This document shows, in pieces, positions 23,219 through 33,098 of a stretch of DNA of 64,000 nt (position 1 is its first letter; the number at the start of each line of letters is the position of its first letter). The stretch is from Streptomyces sp. NBC_01314 (lineage in GTDB: Bacteria; Actinomycetota; Actinomycetes; Streptomycetales; Streptomycetaceae). The position numbers and the translations under genes are program-made. Location: the NCBI RefSeq assembly GCF_041435215.1, contig NZ_CP108394.1, positions 3,472,001 through 3,536,000 on the forward strand, read 5' to 3'. The notes under the pieces are model-generated. The model had not been told where the DNA came from. It ran no database searches and saw only the letters and a program-made list of their open reading frames with translations.

Positions 23219-23914
23219 GTGTCCATATCTCCGCGTACCGCGCGAACTTCGCGCTATGTCGGTGTTGCTTTCGCGTCCGCCGCACTCGTGTTCGGCGCCG
23301 CGGGCAACGCCATGGCCTGCAGCATCAAGGACTTCTCCGCCGTCGCCGAGTGCGACGGTGACAAGGGCGTCATCCGTGTGACCGACGTGGACCCCCTGGG
23401 CGTCAAGGCCGAGATCACCGTCTACCTGGAGAACAACGGGGCCGACCTGCGTCAGGTCGGCAGCAGGACGATCGAGAACGCCACCGCCGACGGTGTCACC
23501 GTCACCTTCGAGGAGGACTGGGAGCCGAACGCCGAGTACCGCGTACACGTCACGGCGGAGAACTACGTCGACGACGACATCAAGCCGAACCTGATCGCCC
23601 CCGCCGAGGCCTGCGAGACGGAGGCGGACACCCCGCCGGCCGCCTCGAAGAAGCCGGGGAAGCCCGCGGACGACAAGGACAAGGACGTGCCGTCCGAGAC
23701 CAGGACGTCCCCCACACCGTCCGCTCCCGAAGACACCACGCCCGCGGGCTCGAACAACAACAACGCCCCGTCCCCCGAGGGCGACTCCAACCTCGCCGAG
23801 ACCGGTGGGGACTCCAACACCGGCCCGATCGCCGGGGCCGCGGCGGCCCTGGTCGCCCTCGGCGCCGGTGCCGTGTACTACAGCATGCGGCGGCGTGGGG
23901 CCTCCACACGCTGA
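23219..23914 (+). CDS. LAETG-anchored cell-surface protein
   Basis: The 231-residue secreted protein has a signal peptide (about 1-34, cleavage near AMA-C), a folded domain of about 105 residues with four cysteines, and a Pro/Lys/Asp/Asn-rich spacer (about 140-190). It ends in LAETG at 192-196, a membrane helix and an Arg tail (RRR). This is the classical sorting signal for class E sortases, which favour LAxTG in Streptomyces, so the protein is probably linked to peptidoglycan. GTG 23219 has GAAGGG five bases upstream. The domain resembles an Ig-like sandwich by strand pattern only; the ligand is unknown. Confidence 0.85.
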   Translation: MSISPRTARTSRYVGVAFASAALVFGAAGNAMACSIKDFSAVAECDGDKGVIRVTDVDPLGVKAEITVYLENNGADLRQVGSRTIENATADGVTVTFEEDWEPNAEYRVHVTAENYVDDDIKPNLIAPAEACETEADTPPAASKKPGKPADDKDKDVPSETRTSPTPSAPEDTTPAGSNNNNAPSPEGDSNLAETGGDSNTGPIAGAAAALVALGAGAVYYSMRRRGASTR

Positions 23915-23930
23915 CCCGTTCCACAGGGCT

Positions 23931-23965
23931 GGGGCCCGTACCTCTCACCGAGGGGTACGGGCCCC
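23931..23965. terminator. Bidirectional hairpin between convergent genes
   Basis: GGGGCCCGTACC (23931-23942) pairs perfectly with GGTACGGGCCCC (23954-23965) across an eleven-base loop. It separates the surface-protein gene from the convergent mycothiol-enzyme gene and can serve both. Confidence 0.8.
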
Positions 23966-24027
23966 ACGCTCGTCCGGGGAAGGCGGCCGGTCCCGTCTCG
24001 CCCGGACCGCGGGGTATGGTCCCGCGC

Positions 24028-24843
24028 TCACCGGAACGTCGCCCGCTCCAGCCAGAAGTCCAGCAGCTCGCGATCGCCCAGCACCTCCAACCGCCCACCG
24101 TTCGGGGGGAGTCGGCGGTGGAAAGCGAGCAGCACCTCGGTGAGGGGGCCGCGCAGCGCCACGGTCGCCTTCTCGTGGCCGCGCCGCCGGCGCACGACGT
24201 CCTCGGTCAGCTCGACGAGCCACTCGGCGTTCAGTTCGGTATCGGTATCCGTCGCGTGGAGATGGATACCGCGCCCCGGGCCGCGCAGTTCGGCCGCCTC
24301 GTCGTGCGGCATGGTCCGCTGGAAGAACTCGACGATCTCCAGCCACTCGTCGATCGCGTCGGCGGCGATCTCCGGCGCCACCTCGACCGGCCGCCCGACG
24401 GTGAGAGCCGCATCGGCGCCATGGACGACCTGCTCATGCGCCATCCGGCGAGCCCAGAACCCCGCGCTGCGCTCCCAGCCCCACGACCACACCGGCGCCT
24501 CGGGCCCCGCCTCACGCAGCGTGTCCACGATCATCTCGCCGGTCTCCGCGAGCCAGGCGTCCGGCGCGGCCGGGTCCCCCTGTTTCTCCGGGCCCTCGTA
24601 CAGCGGGACGTCCGGCTCGGGCACCTCATTCTCCGACCGGGTCCGTACGTTCAGTTCGACCCAGCGCAGGGCGCCGCCGGTGTGGCGTACGAGCTGCTCC
24701 AGTGACCAGTCGGGACAGGTCGGCACGGTCACCGACAGATCGGCGCCGGAGGTCACGATGCCCCGCAACCGCCGCACCCGCAGCTCGATCTCGGCGCAGT
24801 AGCGGTCGTGCCGGGCCCGGGGTTCTTGCGAACGCATCGCCAT
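24028..24843 (-). CDS. Maleylpyruvate isomerase family, mycothiol-dependent enzyme
   Basis: The 271-residue protein has the DinB-like four-helix MDMPI N-terminal domain (about residues 8-150, including TCPDWSLEQLVRHTGG with the metal-ligand His, and ARRMAHEQVVHGAD) and an MDMPI C-terminal domain (about 165-260). Members use mycothiol, the actinobacterial thiol, for isomerisation or conjugation. ATG 24843 follows AAGGTG by five bases, overlapping the end of the thiQ-like gene, so it is the fourth gene of the thiamine operon by position. A thiamine-related function would be a guess. Confidence 0.8.
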   Translation of the reverse strand: MAMRSQEPRARHDRYCAEIELRVRRLRGIVTSGADLSVTVPTCPDWSLEQLVRHTGGALRWVELNVRTRSENEVPEPDVPLYEGPEKQGDPAAPDAWLAETGEMIVDTLREAGPEAPVWSWGWERSAGFWARRMAHEQVVHGADAALTVGRPVEVAPEIAADAIDEWLEIVEFFQRTMPHDEAAELRGPGRGIHLHATDTDTELNAEWLVELTEDVVRRRRGHEKATVALRGPLTEVLLAFHRRLPPNGGRLEVLGDRELLDFWLERATFR

Positions 24844-24851
24844 GCCGCACC

Positions 24852-25888
<1,037 letters not shown>

Positions 25889-25889
<1 letters not shown>

Positions 25890-27607
25890 CAGAACTCCCC
25901 CGTACGATCGGTACGGAGGCGCTCCAGCACCAGCAGGGCCACCGCGCACACCACCATCAGAATCGTCGAAAGGGCCATGGCCTGGCCGTAGTTGAGGTCA
26001 CCGGGACGACCGAGGAGCTGTGCCACGGCGACCGGGAGCGTCGGGTTGTCGGCCCGAGCGATGAACACGGTCGCCCCGAACTCACCGAGCGACACGGCGA
26101 AGGCGAACCCGGCCGCGATCAGCAGCGCCCGTCGCACCATCGGCAGATCGACCTCCCGCCACACCCGCCACGGCGACGCCCCGAGCACGGCCGCCGCCTC
26201 CCGCAGCCGCTCGTCCACCGCGCGCAGCACGGGCAGCATGATCCGTACGACGAAGGGGACGCCGACCAGGGCCTGGGCGAGCGGCACCAGGATCCAGGAG
26301 GACCGCAGGTCGAGAGGCGGCTCGTCCAGCGCGATCAGGAACCCGAAGCCGACGGTCACCGCGGACACCCCGAGCGGCAGCATGAGCAACGCGTCGAAAC
26401 CACGGACGAGACGGCCGGCACGCCGGGTGAGCGCGGCGGCGGCGAGCCCGCCGATCAACAGGGCGATGACGGTCGCGGCGAGCGCGTACGTGAGCGAGTT
26501 CCCGACCGCCTCGATCGGTGCCACCAGGAAGATCCCACTGTCGTCGCCGGTCAGCGCCTCGTAGTAGCCGAACGCGGACCCCGGCGCGTCGAGCGACCGC
26601 TCCACCAGCACGCCCAGCGGCAGCAGGATCAGCACGACGACGGTGGCGAGGACCCCGCCCAGCAGTGCCCACTGCCCCGCCCCACGCGGTCGTCGGGAGG
26701 TGAGCGACGCGTCCACCAGCCGCAGGGCGGTCTCCCGTCGCCGTACGGTCCACGCGTGCACGGCGAGGATGACCCCGACCGCGACGAACTGCACGAGCGT
26801 CAGCACGGCGGCCGTCGCGAGGTCGAAGATCTCCGAGGTCTGCCGGTAGATCTCCACTTCGAGCGTCGAGAAGGTCGGCCCGCCGAGGATCTGCACCACC
26901 CCGAAGGAGGTGAAGGTGAAGAGGAAGACCATCAACGCGGCGGCGGCCACGGCGGGTGCGAGCGCCGGAAGCGTGACTTTCCGCCAGGCCGAGAGCGGCG
27001 ACGCCCCCAGCATCCGCGCGGCCTCCTCCTGCCCCGGGTCGAGCTGCGCCCACAGCCCGCCGACGGTCCGTACGACGACCGCGTAGTTGAAGAACACATG
27101 CGCGAGCAGGATCGCCCAGACCGTGGTGTCCAGGCGTACGCCCCACAGTTCGTCGAAGAGTCCGCCGCGCCCGACCAGCGCCAGGAACGCCGTACCGACG
27201 ACCACGGTCGGCAGCACGAACGGCACGGTCGCCACCGCCCGCAGGATGTCCTTGCCCCTGAAATCGAAGCGCGCGAACACATACGCGCCAGGGAGCGCGA
27301 TCAGCAGCGTGAGCGCGGTCGAGACGAGTGCCTGCCAGGTGGTGAACCACAGCACATGCCGGATGCCGGGGTCCCCCACCACATCCGCGATCCGCCCGAG
27401 GTGCCAGGTCCCGTCGCCCTTCAGCCCCCGCACGACGATCGCGGCGACGGGGTAGGCGAAGAACACCCCGAAGAACGCGACGGGCAGCACCATGAGCCAG
27501 AGCCGCGCCGCGCTCCCCCGCCGACGCGGCCCGCGAGGTCGACGCGGTACGGCCACGACCTCCTTGGCCGCCTCAGCTTCCTCGGCCGCCTCGGCTTCCT
27601 CGGTCAC
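25889..27607 (-). CDS. thiP: Thiamine ABC transporter permease (ThiP-like, fused double permease)
   Basis: The roughly 572-residue protein contains two permease modules in one chain, each with about six helices and an EAA loop (near QEEAARMLGASP and REAAAVLGASP), as in ThiP. The N-terminus is an acidic Glu/Ala repeat. GTG 27607 overlaps the thiB stop in GTGA, the usual coupled arrangement; GTG 27640 would lengthen it by eleven residues. It forms the whole channel of the importer with ThiQ. The TPP riboswitch upstream of thiB supports thiamine as cargo. Confidence 0.85.
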
Positions 27608-28680
27608 TTCAGTACGAGCGAGGCCCACGACTTGACCCACTGGTCACGGTTCTCGGCGATCTTCTCGGGCGCCATGGTCGCCGGGTCCTTCGCCGCGGGC
27701 CCGTACTCGGTGAACTCGGCGGGCACGGACGCCCCCTCGACCACGGGGTACACGAACATGTTGAGCGGCATGTCCTCCTGGAACCTCTTCGAGATCAGGA
27801 AGTCGATCAGCGCCTTGCCGCCCTCGGCGTTCTTCGCGTTGCTCAGCAGCCCCGCGAACTCGATCTGCCGGAAGCAGGTGCCGGTCGCGACCCCGGTGGG
27901 CGCGGTCTTCGGCTTCGGGTCCGCGTAGACGACCTCGGCGGGCGGCGAGGAGGCGTACGACACGACGAGCGGCCGGTCACCCCCGGCCTTCTTGCCGTCC
28001 GTCGACCCGGAGAACTCCTGGTAGTACGCCTGCTCCCAGCCGTTGACGACCTTCACACCGTTGGCCTTGAGCTTGTCCCAGTAGCCCTCCCACCCGTCGT
28101 CCCCGTACCGCGCGGCCGTACCGAGGACGAATCCGAGCCCCGGTGAGGAGGTGGACGCGTTCTCCGTGACGAGCAGGTCCTTGTACTCGGGCTTGACGAG
28201 ATCGTCGAACGACTGCGGCGGCTCGATCTTGTTCTTGCTGAAGTACGCCTTGTCGTAGTTGACGCAGATGTCACCGGAGTCGATGGGAGTGACCCGGTGC
28301 TCGTCCTTGTCCAACTGGTACTCGGCGCCGACCTTGTCGAGCCCCTTCGCCTCGTACGGCTGGAAGAGGCCGTTGTCGAGCGCGCGGGACAGCAGCGTGT
28401 TGTCGACACCGAAGAAGACGTCGCCCTGGGGGTTGCCCTTGGTCAGGATCGCCTGGTTGACGGCCTGCCCCGCGTCCCCGCTCTTGAGGACCTTGACCTT
28501 GTACCCCGACTCCTTCTCGAACGCCTTCAGCACGTCCTTGGAGTAGGCGAAGGAGCCGTGGCTGACGAGGGTGACGGTCTTGGAAGCGCCCGACCCTGTG
28601 TCGTCGGACGAGGAACCGCACGCGGACAGCGTGACGAGCCCGAGGCCGACAGCCGCGGCGACGAACGATCTGATCTGCAC
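27604..28680 (-). CDS. thiB: Thiamine ABC transporter substrate-binding lipoprotein (ThiB-like)
   Basis: The 358-residue lipoprotein has a signal sequence with lipobox LSAC (Cys21). The body carries family motifs VSHGSFAYSKDVLKAFE, GDAGQAVNQAIL and VFFGVDNTLLSRAL, typical of ThiB/TbpA receptors for thiamine and its phosphates. GTG 28680 has the strong site AGGAGG seven bases upstream. That site is embedded in a nine-pair hairpin downstream of a TPP riboswitch, so translation is expected to fall when TPP is plentiful. It is the first gene of thiBPQ. Confidence 0.9.
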   Translation of the reverse strand: MQIRSFVAAAVGLGLVTLSACGSSSDDTGSGASKTVTLVSHGSFAYSKDVLKAFEKESGYKVKVLKSGDAGQAVNQAILTKGNPQGDVFFGVDNTLLSRALDNGLFQPYEAKGLDKVGAEYQLDKDEHRVTPIDSGDICVNYDKAYFSKNKIEPPQSFDDLVKPEYKDLLVTENASTSSPGLGFVLGTAARYGDDGWEGYWDKLKANGVKVVNGWEQAYYQEFSGSTDGKKAGGDRPLVVSYASSPPAEVVYADPKPKTAPTGVATGTCFRQIEFAGLLSNAKNAEGGKALIDFLISKRFQEDMPLNMFVYPVVEGASVPAEFTEYGPAAKDPATMAPEKIAENRDQWVKSWASLVLK

Positions 28681-28685
28681 TGGAT

Positions 28686-28709
28686 TCCTCCTGGGGGTGA
28701 CCAGGAAGA
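28686..28709 (-). promoter_or_regulatory. Shine-Dalgarno-sequestering hairpin of the thiB riboswitch
   Basis: In the mRNA, UCUUCCUGG pairs with CCAGGAGGA across a six-base loop: nine pairs, one of them G-U. The 3' arm contains the thiB ribosome-binding site. This is a ready-made OFF state for translational control. Confidence 0.65.
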
Positions 28710-28716
28710 GACGCGG

Positions 28717-28761
28717 CCCTGCCCGGGATCGTCGGAGATTTCCGAAGGCTCCCGGGCAGGG
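28717..28761 (-). promoter_or_regulatory. Second hairpin of the riboswitch expression platform
   Basis: CCCTGCCCGGGA and TCCCGGGCAGGG form a perfect 12-bp stem (arms 28750-28761 and 28717-28728). The 21-base loop contains a nested 5-bp stem. It lies between the TPP aptamer and the sequestering hairpin. No T-tract follows, so it may be a rho-independent attenuator of Streptomyces type or simply a spacer helix. Confidence 0.6.
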
Positions 28762-28781
28762 CGCAACAGCTTGAGTGATGA

Positions 28782-28873
28782 CCGAACTTCCTACCCAGAA
28801 TGACCTGGGCGAGGTTCAGAGGGTCTGCGGCCGCTTGCCGCACTCTCAGCGCTGTGGCGCTCCCCTGTCGGAA
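28782..28873 (-). promoter_or_regulatory. TPP riboswitch (THI element)
   Basis: The minus strand contains the conserved THI-box blocks in order: ACAGGGGAGC, GCUGAGAG, GACCCUCUGAACCU, then CAUUCUGGGUAGGAAG. CCGA at the 5' end pairs with UCGG at the 3' end to close helix P1. It precedes the thiamine importer gene thiB. Sequence match to the aptamer consensus is strong. Confidence 0.93.
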
Positions 28874-28955
28874 TATGAAGATGTGTACGAAGGTCAGAGT
28901 ACCCCGTGGCCTGATTCCGACTCCTACCGGTGGCCAGGGGGCCCTGTCTCCGGTC

Positions 28956-30062
28956 CTACCTCTCGGTGGCCGCCAGCTGCCCGCACGCCCCGTCGATCTC
29001 CTGGCCCCGGGTGTCCCGGACGGTCACCGGCACCCCATGGGCGGCGATGGCGTCGACGAACGCCTTCTCGTCCTCGGGCCGGGAAGCGGTCCACTTGGAC
29101 CCCGGAGTCGGGTTCAGCGGAATCAGGTTCACATGCACCGGCTTGCCCTTGAGCAGCCGGCCCAGCCGGTCACCGCGCCACGCCTGGTCGTTGATGTCCC
29201 GGATCAGCGCGTACTCGATGGACAGCCGACGCCCGGACCTGGCCGCGTACTCCCACCCGGCGTCCATGACCTCGCGCACCTTCCACCGCGTGTTCACGGG
29301 GACGAGCGTGTCGCGCAGTTCGTCGTCCGGGGCGTGCAGCGAGATGGCGAGCCGACACTTGAACCCTTCGTCCGAGAACCGGTGGATCGCGGGCACCAGC
29401 CCGACCGTGGACACGGTGATCCCGCGCTGCGAGAGCCCGAGCCCGTCCGGCTCCGGATCGGTCAGCCGGCGAATGGCGCCGACGACCCGGTTGTAGTTGG
29501 CGAGCGGCTCGCCCATCCCCATGAAGACGATGTTGGAGAGCCGCGCCGGCCCACCGGGAATCTCGCCGTCCCTGAGCGCCCGCATCCCGTCGACGATCTG
29601 GTGGACGATCTCGGCGGTGGAAAGATTCCGGTCGAGCCCGGCCTGCCCGGTGGCACAGAAGGGACAGTTCATCCCGCATCCGGCCTGCGAACTGATGCAC
29701 ATGGTGACCCGGTCCGGGTACCGCATCAGCACCGACTCGACGAGCGTCCCGTCGAACAGTCGCCACAGCGTCTTACGCGTCGTCTCCTGGTCGGCCGACA
29801 GATGCCGCACGACCGTCATCAGCTCCGGAAGCAGCGCATCCTGAAGCTTCGCGCGCGCACCCGCGGGGATGTCGGTCCACTGTTCCGGGTCGTGCGCGTA
29901 CCGCGCGAAGTAGTGCTGCGACAGCTGCTTGGCGCGAAACGGCTTCTCCCCGATCGCGGCAACAGCCTCCTTACGCTCCACAGGCGTGAGATCGGCAAGA
30001 TGCCGCGGCGGCTTCTTGGCTCCGCGGGGGGCGACGAATGTGAGTTCTCCGGGCTTAGGCAT
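28956..30062 (-). CDS. rlmN: Dual-specificity RNA methyltransferase RlmN
   Basis: The 368-residue radical-SAM enzyme has the cluster motif CGMNCPFC (Cys129, Cys133, Cys136), with Cys122 seven residues before it, and the C-terminal Cys360 that carries the methyl intermediate in RlmN. It methylates C2 of A2503 in 23S rRNA and A37 in some tRNAs. ATG 30062 begins the family N-terminus; the frame is open further upstream without homology. It is followed by the thiamine riboswitch region, with about 80 bases between. Confidence 0.93.
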   Translation of the reverse strand: MPKPGELTFVAPRGAKKPPRHLADLTPVERKEAVAAIGEKPFRAKQLSQHYFARYAHDPEQWTDIPAGARAKLQDALLPELMTVVRHLSADQETTRKTLWRLFDGTLVESVLMRYPDRVTMCISSQAGCGMNCPFCATGQAGLDRNLSTAEIVHQIVDGMRALRDGEIPGGPARLSNIVFMGMGEPLANYNRVVGAIRRLTDPEPDGLGLSQRGITVSTVGLVPAIHRFSDEGFKCRLAISLHAPDDELRDTLVPVNTRWKVREVMDAGWEYAARSGRRLSIEYALIRDINDQAWRGDRLGRLLKGKPVHVNLIPLNPTPGSKWTASRPEDEKAFVDAIAAHGVPVTVRDTRGQEIDGACGQLAATER

Positions 30063-30147
30063 AGCCGTACCAGTGTCGCAGATCAACGGGAGTGGCCCAG
30101 CGCGCCGAGCACCGGTCCGCCTTGCCATCCGTACCACCCGAGGCAGA

Positions 30148-30180
30148 CGTGCCTGCGGCCCGTGGTGGGCCGCAGGCACG
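30148..30180 (-). terminator. Strong hairpin after the secreted paralogue pair
   Basis: CGTGCCTGCGGCCC (30148-30161) and its perfect complement (30167-30180) form a 14-bp stem with a five-base loop, nine bases past the stop of the second paralogue. No T-tract is present. Confidence 0.78.
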
Positions 30181-30189
30181 ACGTTCAGG

Positions 30190-30627
30190 TCAGGAGCGCA
30201 CCGTGTACTTCTCCGAGCACTTCGAGAAGTCGCCCTTCACCACGCACACCCACATCGTGTACCCCGTGTCCTCGGGCAGGTTGCCCGTGACCGTCACGGA
30301 GTAGGGGGAGCCGTGGCCACGGGTGGTCGCAACCCTGCCGGTGCTGAGATGGACCTCGATCCCGTAGCCGTCCGCGAGGACGTCATAGGCGCTCAGGGCG
30401 TCACCCGGTTCACTGCCGCTGGGGTCCTTCTGCCACATGGCGTTCCCCGCCGCCTCGCCCCAGGAGTTGTTCCTGACGCTGATGAAGGCGTCGCCCGAGG
30501 TGTTCGTCACGTAACCGAAGCTGAAACTGTCGGCCGCCGCCGCCGTACCCGCCCCGCCGATCACTGTCGTGGTCGCGACGGCCAGAGTTGCCGCGAGCGC
30601 GCCGAGCCGCGCCTTCATTGGTGTGCT
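30190..30627 (-). CDS. Small secreted protein, tandem paralogue B
   Basis: The roughly 145-residue protein has a signal peptide ending TAAAA-DS (about residue 33) and a mature domain of about 112 residues with two cysteines in [12 protein letters not shown]. It is roughly half identical to the next gene over its full length, with shared blocks DSFSF, GYGIE, ATTRGH and [11 protein letters not shown] 30627 aligns its N-terminus with the paralogue (STPMKAR against TRVKAR) and follows AAGG; ATG 30618 is an alternative. The genes are five bases apart. I do not recognise the family; a beta-rich, disulfide-stabilised secreted domain is inferred. Confidence 0.72.
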   Translation of the reverse strand, partial: STPMKARLGALAATLAVATTTVIGGAGTAAAADSFSFGYVTNTSGDAFISVRNNSWGEAAGNAMWQKDPSGSEPGDALSAYDVLADGYGIEVHLSTGRVATTRGHGSPYSVTVTGNLPEDTGYTMWVCVVKGDFSKCSEKYTVRS

Positions 30628-30632
30628 CACGA

Positions 30633-31076
30633 TCAGGCCTTGACGCCGATCTTCGAGGAGCACTTGGAGAAGGAGCCCTTCACCACGCACACCCACATCG
30701 ACCACGTGGTGCCCTCGGTGAGGTTGCCCGAGGTCTCGTCGGAGTAGTTGGCGCTGTGCCCGCGCGTCGTCGCGATACGGCCGTCGCTGAGGTGGGCCTC
30801 GATCCCGTAGCCGTCCGGCAGGATGTCATCGGCGACCAGTGTGTCACCGGTGGAGCCGCCGCTCGGATCGGCCCGCCAGATGGCGTGACCCGCGGTCTCG
30901 CTCCAGGTGTTGTTGTTGACGGCGATGACGTAGTCCTTGGAACCGGTGATGTCGGTGTAGGTGAAGCTGAAGCTGTCCTCAGCGGCCGCCGGACCGGCTC
31001 CGGCCACCATCGTGGTGGCCACGACGGCCAGCGCCCCCGCGAACGCTCCCGCTCTGGCCTTCACACGTGTCCTCAT
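30633..31076 (-). CDS. Small secreted protein, tandem paralogue A
   Basis: The 147-residue protein has a basic start, hydrophobic core and signal-peptidase site near GPAAA-ED (about residue 34). The mature domain matches paralogue B, including two cysteines in WVCVVKGSFSKC. ATG 31076 has GGGAGGAG seven bases upstream, much stronger than the site for paralogue B, so A may be made in excess. The pair arose by tandem duplication and is bounded by hairpin terminators on both sides, forming its own operon. Function is unknown. Confidence 0.78.
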   Translation of the reverse strand: MRTRVKARAGAFAGALAVVATTMVAGAGPAAAEDSFSFTYTDITGSKDYVIAVNNNTWSETAGHAIWRADPSGGSTGDTLVADDILPDGYGIEAHLSDGRIATTRGHSANYSDETSGNLTEGTTWSMWVCVVKGSFSKCSSKIGVKA

Positions 31077-31185
31077 CTGTGCTCCTCCCGTTGTTTTCTG
31101 CACTTGATCTTGCGGACCAGCACATATTGCAACACTCAGGCCAAGACTTTGAGATCATTTCCGGACGCAGTGAATCCGGACACGA

Positions 31186-31221
31186 ATGAGGCCCGCTGTC
31201 CTCTCGGACAGCGGGCCTCAT
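31186..31221. terminator. Perfect 16-bp hairpin terminator after cdsA
   Basis: ATGAGGCCCGCTGTCC (31186-31201), loop TCTC, and the exact complement (31206-31221) form the strongest stem in the window. It lies about 47 bases after the cdsA stop on the minus strand and separates that operon from the secreted paralogues. Confidence 0.85.
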
Positions 31222-31267
31222 CGGCGAAACGGCACGTCAGCGACGTGCATGATCTCGATCAGTCGGG

Positions 31268-32386
31268 TCAGCCGGAGCCCACGAACAGCACCAGCAGCAG
31301 CCACACCACCGGAGCGGTCGGCAGCAGGGAGTCCAGGCGGTCCATGATGCCGCCGTGGCCCGGCAGCAGCGTGCCCATGTCCTTGATGCCGAGGTCCCGC
31401 TTGATCATGGACTCGCCGAGGTCGCCCAGCGTGGCGCTGGCCGCGACGGCGAGGCCGAGGAGCAGGCCCTGCCACCAGACGCCGTCGTGGATGACGAACT
31501 CCATGAGCAGGGCGCCCGCGACCATCGCGAAGGCAATCGCGCCGAGCAGCCCCTCACGGGTCTTGCCGGGGCTGATGCGCGGCGCGAGCTTGTGCGTGCC
31601 GAAGCGCCAGCCGACGGCGTACGCGCCCGTGTCACTGACGACCGTCAGCAGCAGGAACACCAGGACCCGCTGCGGCCCGTCGTCGGCGGTGAGCATGAGC
31701 GCGACGAACGTGGCCAGGAACGGAACGTAGAAGGCCGCGAAGACCCCCGCCGTGACGTCCTTGAGATAGTTCTCCGGCGGTTCCGTCATCCGCCAGACGA
31801 GGACGGCGAGCGCGGTGAGCGCCATGGCCACCCAGGCGCCCTCGGGCCCGCGTACGTACCCGGCGACGACCATCGCGGCCCCGCCGACCGCGAGCGGCAC
31901 GAGGGGCGCCTTGATGCCCTTGCGTTCCTGCAGGCGCGAGGTGAGCTCCCACAGTCCCACCACCACGGCGACCGCTATCACGCCGACGAAGGCCGCCTTG
32001 ACGATGAACAGCGAGGCGACGATGACCACTCCGAGGCCGACGCCAACGCCTATGGCGGCGCCCAGGTCACGGCCCGCGCTCTTCTTCTGCGGGGCGGGCT
32101 GCGGCGCGTCGGGCATGGGCTCCGGCTTCTGCGGCGCCTCCCCGTGGGGGTGCGCCGACGGCGTCTCGTCGCGGAACAGGGGGCCGGCCTGCCGAGCGGC
32201 CCCCCGGTCGTCGTCCTGGTTCCCGCCATGCGCGGGTACGTCGGGCACGATGGGCATGGGGCGAGTCTGCTGGGCCTCAGGCGCATCGTACGTGGGACCC
32301 GCCGGGGCGTGCCCCTGGACAGGTCCCCGGTCGGTCGGCGCCCAGTACCCGGCTTGTTGCGGCGCTCCCCAGGAAGAGTCGTTCAT
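31268..32386 (-). CDS. cdsA: Phosphatidate cytidylyltransferase
   Basis: The 372-residue membrane enzyme makes CDP-diacylglycerol from phosphatidate and CTP for phospholipid synthesis. It has a disordered, Pro/Gly-rich N-terminal region of about 105 residues, then eight or so helices and the CDP-DAG synthase signature GHGGIMDRLDS near residues 340-350. The ATG overlaps the frr stop by one base (TGATG). The N-terminal extension is usual in Streptomyces and absent from E. coli CdsA. Confidence 0.92.
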   Translation of the reverse strand: MNDSSWGAPQQAGYWAPTDRGPVQGHAPAGPTYDAPEAQQTRPMPIVPDVPAHGGNQDDDRGAARQAGPLFRDETPSAHPHGEAPQKPEPMPDAPQPAPQKKSAGRDLGAAIGVGVGLGVVIVASLFIVKAAFVGVIAVAVVVGLWELTSRLQERKGIKAPLVPLAVGGAAMVVAGYVRGPEGAWVAMALTALAVLVWRMTEPPENYLKDVTAGVFAAFYVPFLATFVALMLTADDGPQRVLVFLLLTVVSDTGAYAVGWRFGTHKLAPRISPGKTREGLLGAIAFAMVAGALLMEFVIHDGVWWQGLLLGLAVAASATLGDLGESMIKRDLGIKDMGTLLPGHGGIMDRLDSLLPTAPVVWLLLVLFVGSG

Positions 32387-32946
32387 CAGACCTCGAGGAG
32401 TTCCGCTTCCTTGTGCTTGAGCAGCTCGTCCACCTGGGCGACGTACTTCGCCGTGGTGTCGTCGAGCTCCTTCTCCGCACGACGGCCCTCGTCCTCGCCG
32501 ACCTCGCCGTCCTTGACGAGCTTGTCGATCGCGTCCTTGGCCTTGCGGCGGACCGCGCGGATGGACACCTTGGAGTCCTCCGCCTTGCTCCTGGCGACCT
32601 TGATGTAGTCGCGGCGGCGCTCCTCGGTCAGCTCGGGAAACACCACTCGGATGATGTTGCCGTCGTTGCTCGGGTTGACGCCGAGGTCGGAGTCGCGGAT
32701 CGCCTGCTCGATGTTGCGCAGGGCGGTCTTGTCGAACGGGGTCACCACGGCCATGCGCGGCTCGGGCACCGAGAACGAGGCGAGCTGGTTGATCGGTGTC
32801 AGCGCACCGTAGTAGTCGGCCACGATCTTGTTGAACATCGCCGGGTGCGCACGACCGGTGCGGATCGCGGCGAAGTCGTCCTTGGCGACGACGACGGCCT
32901 TCTCCATCTTCTCCTCGGCCTCGAGGAGGGTCTCTTCGATCACCAC
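32386..32946 (-). CDS. frr: Ribosome recycling factor
   Basis: The 186-residue protein matches RRF along its length, with the conserved [23 protein letters not shown] and [12 protein letters not shown] segments. It splits post-termination ribosomes with EF-G. Two GTG codons are adjacent (32946 and 32943); AGGAG lies about five bases upstream, so either may be used. The gene overlaps cdsA by one base and follows pyrH after about 150 bases. Confidence 0.95.
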   Translation of the reverse strand: MVIEETLLEAEEKMEKAVVVAKDDFAAIRTGRAHPAMFNKIVADYYGALTPINQLASFSVPEPRMAVVTPFDKTALRNIEQAIRDSDLGVNPSNDGNIIRVVFPELTEERRRDYIKVARSKAEDSKVSIRAVRRKAKDAIDKLVKDGEVGEDEGRRAEKELDDTTAKYVAQVDELLKHKEAELLEV

Positions 32947-33098
32947 TTGCTCCTGCGTGTCTTGAGTGGGCCCGGCAGCTGTACTTGGTCAGGTCGGCGG
33001 CCGGCTGCGTCGCGTCTTGTTCCTGCACGGTTCCCGACCGGCAGGACATTGTCCATCCCCCGGTCAGGCTCCGTCCCCAGGGCAGGGGAAGGACCCGG

